Made by a program: the position numbers and the translations under genes
From: Candidatus Poribacteria bacterium
GTDB taxonomy: Bacteria > Poribacteria > WGA-4E > PCPOR2b
DNA: 64,000 nt
Reading direction: 5' to 3'
NCBI GenBank assembly: GCA_003635265.1
Contig: PYIZ01000044.1
Coordinates: forward strand, 62,001 to 126,000
The notes under the pieces: model-generated
Database searches by the model: none
Told to the model about the DNA's origin: nothing
What the model saw: only the letters and a program-made list of their open reading frames with translations
Shown: positions 8,205 through 15,511 of the stretch, in pieces
Layout of the letters: every line of letters begins with the position of its first letter
Position numbering within the stretch: the first letter of the stretch is position 1

Positions 8205-9701
8205 ATGACTGAATCGACGCAGAGCGACATCGATCCACGCCGTCTGAAATTGGCATCTGATCCATACCGTCCAGCATACCACTTTATTTGCCCAGCCAAC
8301 TGGATGAACGATCCGAACGGAACCATTTTCTGGAAAGGCAGATACCACATCTTCTACCAGTACAATCCTAATGGGGCTTTCCACGGCACGATACATTGGG
8401 GGCACGCCTCCAGTGCGGATCTGGTGCATTGGACGGATCACCCGATTGCGTTGCCGCCCGGTCCAGAGGGTGCTGACCGTGACCAATGTTACAGCGGCGC
8501 AGCGTTTATCAACAAAGAGGGGGTGCCGACATTTATCTATCACGGTTTGCCGGACGGTATCTGTCTTGCTACGAGCGACGATGATTTGCTGATCAATTGG
8601 GAAAAACATCCGGCGAACCCGATTATCCCCAATCCGCAGGAAGGGGATGAATTTCGGATCGGTGGTGCCCCATGTGCTTGGGTCGAAGGGGATACCTACT
8701 ATGCACTGACCGGCAACAGCGGTGCTGCTCCGCCGGATGCAGCGTATCTGTACACCTCCAAAGACCTCGCCCATTGGGAGTATTTGCATCCCTTCTACGA
8801 CGGAGGCGTTTTCACAGAGTGGGGTGAGGACTGTGGTTGTCCCGACTTTTTCCGTTTGGGGGATAAGCATCTGCTGTCCTTCACTAGTCACCTGCGTGGG
8901 GCGCAATTCTACATCGGCACTTATGCGAATCAACGGTTCACCCCGGAGCGTCACAAACGGCTGGCACTTGGCGATGCAGGTCGTCCCGGTGTCTACAATG
9001 AAGGCTTAACACTGCTGGATGACAAAGGCAGGCGTATTCTGTTTGGCAGACTCCACGAAGCACGCTATAGCTACGTCCAACGTGCCTCCGGTTGGGCGGG
9101 AATGTTTGCCCTCCCGATGGTGCTGTCGTTATCCGATGACGGCGATCTGCTCATGGAACCTGTGCCAGAACTGGAAGCGTTGCGGAGTGAGCACACACGC
9201 TTTTCTGACATTCAATTGAACGGAGACGAAGATCGTCAACTTGATGAAATCAGAGGGGATCAGTTAGAGATTCGAGCGGTGTTTGAGTGGGAGAGTGCCG
9301 AGGAGTTCGGTCTGAAAGTTTGTTGTTCTCCGGATGGCGAAGAACAAACCCTCGTCCGTTTGAACCTCAACCCGTGGTCAGCCAACCGTGCTCCTGAAGA
9401 GATTCGCCCGCTTCGGGAGTTGATACTCGACGCTAATCGGTCTAGCATCAGTTCAGAGGTGAGCAATCGTGAGTCAGAACGATGCACGTTTGACCTCCCT
9501 TACGGGGAGTCTATAGAGTTGCGAGTATTCGTGGATCGGACGGTGGTGGAGGTTTTCGCTAATGATCGCTACTACTTGGCGAAGCGCATCTATCCCGCTC
9601 GGCCGGATAGTCTTGGTGTTCAGCTCTTTGCACGCGGTGGCAAGGCGGCTGTGCGATCGTTGGACGTATGGCAGATGGGGGCAATTTGGCCCATTACATA
9701 G
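8205..9701 (+). CDS. Glycoside hydrolase family 32-like protein (beta-fructosidase fold)
   Basis: GH32 enzymes hydrolyse sucrose, inulin or levan; fold is a five-bladed propeller followed by a beta-sandwich. The 498 residues begin with the family hallmark NWMNDPNG (33-39, nucleophile D36). The acid/base region reads WGEDCGCPDFF, with E208 the likely counterpart of the WEC glutamate. A C-terminal sandwich is visible, ending in IELRVFVDRTVVEVFAND. The middle motif, normally FRDP with the transition-state aspartate, reads FRIGGAP at 150-156, so the aspartate appears absent or displaced. No signal peptide is seen, so the protein is probably cytosolic. No fructose transporter or fructokinase is nearby. 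The fold is safe; activity on fructans is uncertain because of the changed motif. Confidence 0.87.
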   Translation: MTESTQSDIDPRRLKLASDPYRPAYHFICPANWMNDPNGTIFWKGRYHIFYQYNPNGAFHGTIHWGHASSADLVHWTDHPIALPPGPEGADRDQCYSGAAFINKEGVPTFIYHGLPDGICLATSDDDLLINWEKHPANPIIPNPQEGDEFRIGGAPCAWVEGDTYYALTGNSGAAPPDAAYLYTSKDLAHWEYLHPFYDGGVFTEWGEDCGCPDFFRLGDKHLLSFTSHLRGAQFYIGTYANQRFTPERHKRLALGDAGRPGVYNEGLTLLDDKGRRILFGRLHEARYSYVQRASGWAGMFALPMVLSLSDDGDLLMEPVPELEALRSEHTRFSDIQLNGDEDRQLDEIRGDQLEIRAVFEWESAEEFGLKVCCSPDGEEQTLVRLNLNPWSANRAPEEIRPLRELILDANRSSISSEVSNRESERCTFDLPYGESIELRVFVDRTVVEVFANDRYYLAKRIYPARPDSLGVQLFARGGKAAVRSLDVWQMGAIWPIT

Positions 9702-9721
9702 CGTTGATTCGCGGTTTCAGT

Positions 9722-9946
9722 TCAGTTGTTTTCCCTGTCTTTACTCATGAAGTGATTGAGGAGTGTTTCATTAAGTGTATCGACTCTCTTATCAACCCTT
9801 TCAATTTGAGAAGTCAGATGAATACACTGTTGTTTGACTTCTTTGATATTTTCTTCCAGAGGTTCTTTTACAAACTTGATAATGAGTATAAACATGGTTA
9901 CGACTGAAGCAACAGTTCCGATGATAGTCAAGACTATTGGATTCAT
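9722..9946 (-). CDS. Small single-pass membrane protein with coiled coil
   Basis: A 74-residue protein on the minus strand: an N-terminal hydrophobic helix (about residues 4-25) followed by a charged heptad-like stretch (about 28-68) that would form a coiled coil. I do not recognise the family. It is judged real because GGAGCT lies 8-13 bases before the ATG, TATAAT-like bases lie at 9977-9972, and the fall in G+C between 9700 and 10110 fits a separate transcription unit. It is convergent with the GH32 gene and divergent from the following PhyH gene. Similar small proteins are sometimes called holin-like or DUF-type; nothing here supports a specific role. Confidence 0.6.
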   Translation of the reverse strand: MNPIVLTIIGTVASVVTMFILIIKFVKEPLEENIKEVKQQCIHLTSQIERVDKRVDTLNETLLNHFMSKDRENN

Positions 9947-10110
9947 TGTTTAGAGCTCCAAAATATGCTAAATTATATCAAAGAAATATCCTCTACTACT
10001 GCGTTCACAATTTATTATCTTGATAATTAATCATAGATTATATCACAAACACTGACATAACATCAACTATTTCCAATAGATAGCAACTTGGATTAAGTGA
10101 GGCTACTCCA

Positions 10111-10899
10111 ATGGGTGAAAGCAAAGGCAAATCATTTGAAGAAAATCTAGCGCAACTTGAGCGCGCTGGTTTTCTACTTATCAAAAACGCCCTTGATATG
10201 GAAACCGTGCAGAAATGGCGAGACAGCCTGTATGGGCGTTACAAGCGCGGAGAATATGATCGCAGAAATAACGTCGGCAATGTGTCATATAACCAGTTGC
10301 TAGAGCAGGAACCGGAGATGACGCGAGCACTTATTGCACATCCGAGTGTTGCACCATACCTGAAGGCAACGCTAGGAAAGCAATGCCAACTCCGCAGTGT
10401 GCGTGCACACCTCAATCCTGACGACTACACCCAGGAATGGCACATGGATTTCTACGATTACTGGTATCAGGAGGAGAAAGTCGATGCGAGTCGTTTCGTT
10501 CAAGGGTTCTGCATGAACACCACGTTTTACTTGACAGACAACACCCCGGAGCGAGCCCGACTCACCTTCGTCAAAGACCTCTGTCATCGCCCGATTCCCG
10601 AAGAACTTCGGGAACATCTCTGGTACAGGGACGATCGAAACAATCCGTTCCAGCGTTGGTGCGACGAGCAGCCACATATAAACCTGTATCCAATGAGCGG
10701 GGATGCGGTGGTCTTCTACAGTCATCTGCCCCACCAAGGTGCCAAAATAGGACCCGATCCCGAAGGGGAGATTCGTGGGAATATCGTTTTTCACTACCAG
10801 CAGAACCCGATGTATCCCGGTATCCGCTTTGTCAGCCATCCCCAGGTTACGCTTGATGCACTCGGTTATGATGGCACTTTTCCCTTTGCAGAAGATTAA
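10111..10899 (+). CDS. Phytanoyl-CoA dioxygenase (PhyH) family protein
   Basis: Member of the Fe(II)/2-oxoglutarate oxygenases, which hydroxylate small organic substrates. In the 262 residues the metal triad is visible as H111 and D113 in EWHMDFYD and H208 in LPHQGAK, with R222 (RGNIVF) placed to bind 2-oxoglutarate. The substrate is unknown; bacterial PhyH proteins act on fatty acyl chains, ectoine, halogenated or phosphonate compounds, and this paralog is not close to the other four in the window. It sits directly upstream of a D-2-hydroxyacid dehydrogenase gene, 46 bases away, suggesting that the two may act on one pathway. The upstream 160 bases are AT-rich and probably hold the promoter. 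Confidence 0.88.
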   Translation: MGESKGKSFEENLAQLERAGFLLIKNALDMETVQKWRDSLYGRYKRGEYDRRNNVGNVSYNQLLEQEPEMTRALIAHPSVAPYLKATLGKQCQLRSVRAHLNPDDYTQEWHMDFYDYWYQEEKVDASRFVQGFCMNTTFYLTDNTPERARLTFVKDLCHRPIPEELREHLWYRDDRNNPFQRWCDEQPHINLYPMSGDAVVFYSHLPHQGAKIGPDPEGEIRGNIVFHYQQNPMYPGIRFVSHPQVTLDALGYDGTFPFAED

Positions 10900-10945
10900 A
10901 TCTGTCTAAAAATTCTCAAAATTACAGTAACGGAGGCTATACTCT

Positions 10946-12010
10946 ATGACGACATTTCGTCCCAAAGTCCTGATAGCTTGCGATGAGCGTGTCCGCAATG
11001 CCTACCTACCACCCGACGAGATAGAACGACTTGAAACCTTTGCTGATTGGAAGTGGTTCTCCTGCGAAGGCGGAAGTATCTACACCACGAATGAAAACCC
11101 CGAAGCAGCAGCAGAACTCTCTGAACATGTCGGTGACATCAACGGTCTGGTTGTGTGCCACGGCTGTCCCACAGTTACGCCGGAAGTTTTGAATGCCGCG
11201 CCGAATCTAAAAATCATCGGTGAATTGGAGGGCGATCGTTTCGCCAGCCGGATTGATTTGGAAGCTGCGTGGGAGCGGGGCATCCGCACCGTGGATACCA
11301 CCAACGGTTCCTCCTATCCAGTCTCAGAGTGGGCGCTAGGACTTATCCTGATTGCATTACGCAACGCAGGAGCACAATTCCGTCGCATTATCGCCGGTGA
11401 GACGACTTCAGACCGAGGCGCGCTCAATATTGCCGGTGGACTGCTCACGGGTAAGCGGGTTGGATTGATCGGATGTGGAAATATGGGCAGACGCCTTATC
11501 AAGTTCCTCCGCCCCTTTGAGGTTGATATCTGGGTGCATGATCCCTATCTACCGCGGGAGATGGCGGAGGCTATCGGTTTCCTACAAACCTCGCTGGACA
11601 ACCTACTGTCGCAGTGCGATGTCATTGTCTGTGTCGCGCCGCTGACGCCGGGAACACGCCGGATGATTGGGGAACGCGAACTAAATCTAATTCAATCAGG
11701 CGCAGCACTAGTCAACGTCTCTCGGGGCCCAATCATTGACCCCGACGCGCTTATCGCACGTCTCAAACGTGGGGATATCACCGCTGGACTGGACGTTTTC
11801 GATCCAGAACCGATTCCGCCCGACAGCGAAATTATCAACTTGCCCAATGTCTTTCTGACCCCGCACTTCGCTTCTTATACCGGCGACGACTATCCGCACT
11901 TTTTTGAGTTGATGGTGGATGAGTTGGATCGTTTCTTCCACGGTCACGAAACATTCTTTGACCTGACACCGCGCTCACTTGCGAACCGTCGAGGTAGTGA
12001 ACCAGTTTAG
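10946..12010 (+). CDS. D-isomer-specific 2-hydroxyacid dehydrogenase
   Basis: NAD(P)-dependent dehydrogenase of the phosphoglycerate/glycerate dehydrogenase superfamily, converting 2-hydroxyacids and 2-ketoacids. The 354 residues show the Rossmann motif LIGCGNMG near 173-180, the conserved arginine in NVSRGPIID, the acidic FDPEP segment, and the catalytic histidine region LTPHFASYTGDDY near the C-terminus. The usual second-half pattern HxGGxT is modified here (HFASYT), as in many environmental homologues of unknown substrate. ATG at 10946 follows GGAGGC. It lies between two PhyH genes; a hydroxylase followed by a 2-hydroxyacid dehydrogenase would make chemical sense but the substrate is not known. 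Confidence 0.88.
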   Translation: MTTFRPKVLIACDERVRNAYLPPDEIERLETFADWKWFSCEGGSIYTTNENPEAAAELSEHVGDINGLVVCHGCPTVTPEVLNAAPNLKIIGELEGDRFASRIDLEAAWERGIRTVDTTNGSSYPVSEWALGLILIALRNAGAQFRRIIAGETTSDRGALNIAGGLLTGKRVGLIGCGNMGRRLIKFLRPFEVDIWVHDPYLPREMAEAIGFLQTSLDNLLSQCDVIVCVAPLTPGTRRMIGERELNLIQSGAALVNVSRGPIIDPDALIARLKRGDITAGLDVFDPEPIPPDSEIINLPNVFLTPHFASYTGDDYPHFFELMVDELDRFFHGHETFFDLTPRSLANRRGSEPV

Positions 12011-12035
12011 GTAAAAACTACAAATAAACTGAGAT

Positions 12036-12148
12036 AGGACTTACGCAGCGAAATGGTTAAAGCCCTGTAGTTCGGCGATTCATCGCCGCTGGACACCGTT
12101 GCCAACGCCCGATGAATCGGGCAACTACAATCGAAGTGCATAAGTCCT
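12036..12148. repeat. MITE-like inverted repeat, 113 bp
   Basis: Ends AGGACTTACGCA (12036-12047) and TGCATAAGTCCT (12137-12148) are inverted repeats matching at 11 of 12 positions. A second inverted pair lies inside: TGTAGTTCGGCGATTCATCG and, on the other arm, CGATGAATCGGGCAACTACA. No coding capacity and no clear target duplication. The terminal motif also occurs, inverted, at the right side of the element at 3281-3401, so both probably belong to or captured the same repeat family. Confidence 0.65.
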
Positions 12149-12209
12149 GTGAGAAACTCATACCACGAAAAATGGGTCAATCTATTCACGGATGAAAAGG
12201 GAGTTAATC

Positions 12210-13019
12210 ATGACGCCAGAAGAAGAAAAAGTACACTTTGATACATTTGGATTCATTATCAGGCGAGGGCTCTTTGAACCAGAGGAGATGCAAAAATTCT
12301 CACACTGGTTTGACGAAGGATGCGATGCCCAGTGTGGTCCCTTCACAGGTGAAAGGCAAATGGGTTATCCCGGACTCAGCATACATGAGGGGTTCTGCCA
12401 TCACTACCTTGACGACCCACGAATTCTGGATACGCTGGAAAACCTGATGGGTGAGGATTTCATGCTGATCGCCTCAGATGCCCAGCGGCATTCAGGAAAC
12501 TCCCATTGGCACCAGGACACAGTCATTCCGATGGAAGAAGGCAAAGCAAGTGACTACTTGATGCTCAAGGTGATTATGTATCTGGACGATCATAGCGAGG
12601 GGCCAGGGTGTCTGTGGGTGCTTCCGGGAAGTCACAAGCGAGGTTACGCCGAGTCGATACGGACGCTGATAGGGATGGGAAACCCCACCGCCGTCGATAC
12701 GTTGACCCCAGCTGGTGTTCCCCCAACCGCCTTCCCCGGCGCAATTCCCACCAAAACCCGTCCGGGGGACATCATTTTTTTTAATCAGAAGTTGGCGCAT
12801 TCATCGTGGGGTGGGCAGCCGGGACGTCGATTTTTAGGGCTTACTTTCGGCGCGAAACCGACCGAGGATTGGCAGGTCGACTGGCTCGTCCATCATGGCG
12901 AGCGGTGGAAAAAAATGTGTAGGAATGAGCGGCAGTCGCAGTTTCCGGAACACTTGGTTAGGACCGCGGGCCCTCGTCGTCGTCGCCTGATTGAGTTTAT
13001 GTACAGCAGGGGATACTGA
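12210..13019 (+). CDS. Phytanoyl-CoA dioxygenase (PhyH) family protein
   Basis: Second Fe(II)/2-oxoglutarate-dependent oxygenase of the window, 269 residues. Metal ligands are H101 and D103 in HWHQDT and H197 in LAHSSW, with R206/R207 behind it for 2-oxoglutarate. A proline-rich insertion before RPGDIIFF (about 160-185) distinguishes it from the other PhyH copies. The open frame begins at ATG 12192, but GGGAG sits between that codon and ATG 12210, so 12210 is the better start. It ends 23 bases from the convergent stop of a ketopantoate reductase-like gene. Substrate unknown; neighbours suggest small-molecule catabolism. Confidence 0.88.
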   Translation: MTPEEEKVHFDTFGFIIRRGLFEPEEMQKFSHWFDEGCDAQCGPFTGERQMGYPGLSIHEGFCHHYLDDPRILDTLENLMGEDFMLIASDAQRHSGNSHWHQDTVIPMEEGKASDYLMLKVIMYLDDHSEGPGCLWVLPGSHKRGYAESIRTLIGMGNPTAVDTLTPAGVPPTAFPGAIPTKTRPGDIIFFNQKLAHSSWGGQPGRRFLGLTFGAKPTEDWQVDWLVHHGERWKKMCRNERQSQFPEHLVRTAGPRRRRLIEFMYSRGY

Positions 13020-13042
13020 TACCCTTTTTGAGTACACAAATT

Positions 13043-14011
13043 TCACCCGCGCTGCAGGGTGTCCTCCAACGCCATAAGTGTGGCGTACATTATTTGTACT
13101 CGCTGCATGGAGATTGAAAGTGCCCGTGCCTCCTCAAGTATGGGACCGACACACGCCTGAAATTCTGTGGGTATACCTTTCTGTATATCTTGGAGGGCGG
13201 AGTGCGTCGATTGGCTTCCAGATAAAGGCGATGTTAAAACCTTTTCGATCGCTTCTTCAGCGGTGCCTTGACACCACGTTTTGACATGGTAGGGACCGAG
13301 ATCAATTAAAGGAATCTCTTTTGCTGTAGCCAGCGCCTGAAGTTCCCTGACCATGCCGATATATTCTGTAGCCAGGTGTCTGTTGGACATGACACCAGCG
13401 TTATTCTGTCTGGAAAGAGTAGCAAGCAGCCCGATAGGTATCCAACCCACCATCTTTGACCACGTAGCGGACAGGATAGCGTCGGATGCCTCTGTGATCA
13501 ACCCTGCCCGTTCAAAAAGCCCCACAATCTCGTCTACACGTCCCGATGTGCCTCCCTCTAGTTCCCCAAACTGTGTGCCGCCATCGTATGTCCAATTTAC
13601 GGTTCCCGGCACTGGACGCTCCCCTGCAACGACCGCAAGACCGCCAATCACTTTTTCCTTTCCAAAGGCATTAATCAACAGCTCATCTTTCACCACGCCA
13701 TTCTGGAGAGAAGTAACACCCTCACGTACCTGTATATGCTTCGTCGTCGTTAGCACCGCTTCTGTGTCTTGGGCTTTTACAGTGTAGATGAGGATGTCGC
13801 ATTCTTGAATACTTTTGGGATCATCGGTCGCATCGATCTGAACGTTAAATTCTTTAAGTCCAGTTAGACGGAGGGCGCGCTGCTCATGAATCGTATCAAT
13901 ATGTGCGCCCGGACGCCCCACAATGGTCACATCGCATTCCTCTTGTCGCGCTAAGAGGGCGGCAATCGTCCCGCCGAGTCCGCCCGGTCCAACAATCACG
14001 ATTTTTTTCAT
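13043..14011 (-). CDS. 2-dehydropantoate 2-reductase family protein (ApbA/PanE)
   Basis: NADPH-dependent ketoacid reductase family; PanE makes pantoate for coenzyme A. The 322-residue protein starts with the dinucleotide motif IVGPGGLGGTIAALL, has the family segment ILIYTVKAQDTEAVL and the central LQNGVVKDELL, and an all-helical C-terminal domain. The conserved catalytic lysine region (TWSKMVGWIPIGLLATL) is present. No other pantothenate genes are nearby, and poribacterial-type genomes carry several paralogs, so it may reduce another ketoacid. A GAGAGGGATGG ribosome-binding region precedes ATG. It is 21 bases downstream of the nucleoside phosphorylase-like gene and probably shares its transcript. 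Confidence 0.85.
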   Translation of the reverse strand: MKKIVIVGPGGLGGTIAALLARQEECDVTIVGRPGAHIDTIHEQRALRLTGLKEFNVQIDATDDPKSIQECDILIYTVKAQDTEAVLTTTKHIQVREGVTSLQNGVVKDELLINAFGKEKVIGGLAVVAGERPVPGTVNWTYDGGTQFGELEGGTSGRVDEIVGLFERAGLITEASDAILSATWSKMVGWIPIGLLATLSRQNNAGVMSNRHLATEYIGMVRELQALATAKEIPLIDLGPYHVKTWCQGTAEEAIEKVLTSPLSGSQSTHSALQDIQKGIPTEFQACVGPILEEARALSISMQRVQIMYATLMALEDTLQRG

Positions 14012-14032
14012 GATCCATCCCTCTCCCTTCTA

Positions 14033-14710
14033 TTAGGCTTGATTTATCCAAGATATGATTAACGCTGCGAGGTTGTTCATCGCAACTCCCAAATTGTCCT
14101 CAAAGTCTGATGCCGCGTTGTGATCCGCTGTGTCGGTTACGCCCCGAATCTCAACAAACGGAATACGGCTGAACGCACACGCCTTTGCTCCACCGGCTCC
14201 TTCCCACGCTACGGCGAGTGCCCCTGTGGATTCGTGGAGCATTCTTTTCCTTTCGGTTTCTACCACATCTTCATCTCCACTCGCTATGGGACCGAAGTGG
14301 ACGTTGAACGTGTCGGTTGAGTATGACACAGATTTAAGATCCGCTATTGCGGCTTGTGCACCGTCGAATTTCGGAAGGGCACGTTTATTAAATTTGTTAT
14401 TGTAATCGTGTTCCACAGTTGTAGTTGCCACAACAACATCTCCAACAGACACTTCGTCGGCTAATGCACCAGCCGCGCCAGTACAAACAATTAAATCCCA
14501 ATCACTGCAAGTATCCAGCAAGTGCTGTGTTTGGACAGCAAACTGAACCTTGCCCAATCCACCGCGCGCCAGTGTAACATCCAAATCGGGAATTCGTACA
14601 ACTGGAAGCCTGCCGACCATAGCACTCTTGGCGTAGAACTCGGCCTTGGTACAACTTTGTAAAAGGAACTCTAACTCTTCCTTCATTGGGGTAATGATGA
14701 GTTTTCTCAT
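14033..14710 (-). CDS. Nucleoside phosphorylase/MTA-SAH nucleosidase family protein
   Basis: Purine and uridine phosphorylase superfamily (PNP/UDP-1), in which MTAN and futalosine hydrolase cleave N-glycosidic bonds of adenosine derivatives. The 225 residues contain the glycine-rich start of the ribose site (LARGGLGKVQFAVQTQ), CTGAAGAL, the purine-site glutamate in VAWEGAGGA (normally VEMEG), and the catalytic aspartate in EIRGVTDTADH. The replacement of the usual E-M-E by A-W-E keeps the ribose-contacting glutamate but changes its neighbours, so substrate assignment is open. Candidates are methylthioadenosine/S-adenosylhomocysteine or futalosine. It is upstream of the ketopantoate reductase-like gene in an apparent two-gene operon. 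Confidence 0.82.
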   Translation of the reverse strand: MRKLIITPMKEELEFLLQSCTKAEFYAKSAMVGRLPVVRIPDLDVTLARGGLGKVQFAVQTQHLLDTCSDWDLIVCTGAAGALADEVSVGDVVVATTTVEHDYNNKFNKRALPKFDGAQAAIADLKSVSYSTDTFNVHFGPIASGDEDVVETERKRMLHESTGALAVAWEGAGGAKACAFSRIPFVEIRGVTDTADHNAASDFEDNLGVAMNNLAALIISWINQA

Positions 14711-14785
14711 AGCAAATTGAACGCTTCCCTTATTGGGACAATGAAATGTTCATAGAATATCCAATCGCCACCAACCTCCTGTAAA

Positions 14786-14813
14786 GTAGGTCGAGATTCA
14801 CATCTCGGCTCCC
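14786..14813. repeat. Degenerate palindromic intergenic repeat
   Basis: GTAGGTCGAGATTCACATCTCGGCTCCC-type imperfect palindrome (written here in part: GTAGGTCGAGAT at the left, ATCTCGGCTCCC at the right). Its arrangement of GTAGG, AGAT, ATCT and a C-rich end resembles the palindromes at 24636 and 58692, so it may be a diverged copy. It lies in the 145-base gap between two minus-strand genes, where it could also serve as a weak terminator for the Uma2 gene. Confidence 0.35.
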
Positions 14814-14855
14814 ACCCCAACAGGGCAAAAGCAATAAGTTAGGAGTTACACGGTA

Positions 14856-15452
14856 TCAGGTAAAAATCGTGTTCACAGTCAGTCGCAAGTCTGGAAGGAC
14901 TTGGCTTTGAATGGTTTCGCCGAGACCAACATGCCCCAACCGTTGGAATTGTTCGTTCGTTAATTGCAAGACCTCAACGGATCGGGATTCACGGCTGACT
15001 AGCCAACACTCCTTGACACCAATCCGCTGGTAATCTGATAATTTCCCTGACAGCACTTTTGCAGTGTCCGATGATGAAAGCACTTCGACGACCAGATCCG
15101 GTGCAATTTCAAGAATTTGTAGTTCTTCAATCGCATCAAAACCGGTGCCGGGGAGCCTGTCTTTATGAATAAACAACACATCGGGTTGACGGGTACGCAA
15201 TGGATGGCGCTGAACGATAATATCGACTGGCGCGTAAAACACTACGCCAAGATCTTGCGCTTGCACATGTGGGTTAAGTGCCATAACAATGTTCAAAGCT
15301 ATTCTTTGATGCACAGGTAGCGGGGCTGGTGACGGCATAAATTCTCCATCAATAATCTCATACGGATGGTTGATTTCAGGCATCAGCAGGTAGTCTTCAA
15401 AGGAGATTTTCTTTTTCGTTGCTTCGGTTGTGGAAACAGATGTTAAGTCCAT
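14856..15452 (-). CDS. Uma2 family (DUF820) putative endonuclease
   Basis: Second Uma2 protein, 198 residues, the usual family length. PD-(D/E)XK-like candidate residues are D91 in TRQPDVLFI, E123 in PDLVVEVLSS, and K137 in SGKLSDY, followed by the family pattern Y-x-R-x-G-V-x-E-x-W (YQRIGVKECW). A strong AGGAGGAGG lies 8 bases before ATG. It is well diverged from the 262-residue copy at 1059. Neighbours are unrelated, and such solitary Uma2 genes are scattered in high copy in cyanobacterial and Poribacteria-like genomes, where they behave like mobile or selfish loci; a role in this locus is not visible. Confidence 0.88.
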   Translation of the reverse strand: MDLTSVSTTEATKKKISFEDYLLMPEINHPYEIIDGEFMPSPAPLPVHQRIALNIVMALNPHVQAQDLGVVFYAPVDIIVQRHPLRTRQPDVLFIHKDRLPGTGFDAIEELQILEIAPDLVVEVLSSSDTAKVLSGKLSDYQRIGVKECWLVSRESRSVEVLQLTNEQFQRLGHVGLGETIQSQVLPDLRLTVNTIFT

Positions 15453-15511
15453 GAGTTCCTCCTCCTACGTTTTATTATCTCATACACCCAAAGTGGGGAT
15501 GCAAATTTGCC

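Noticed and set aside
8124..8954. 276-residue open frame on minus
   Set aside because: Antisense to the GH32 gene, which has clear family motifs; no ribosome site and no recognisable domain.
9947..10110. AT-rich gap as replication origin or phage site
   Set aside because: No DnaA-box clusters, att-like repeats or integrase; it is better read as a promoter region between divergent genes.
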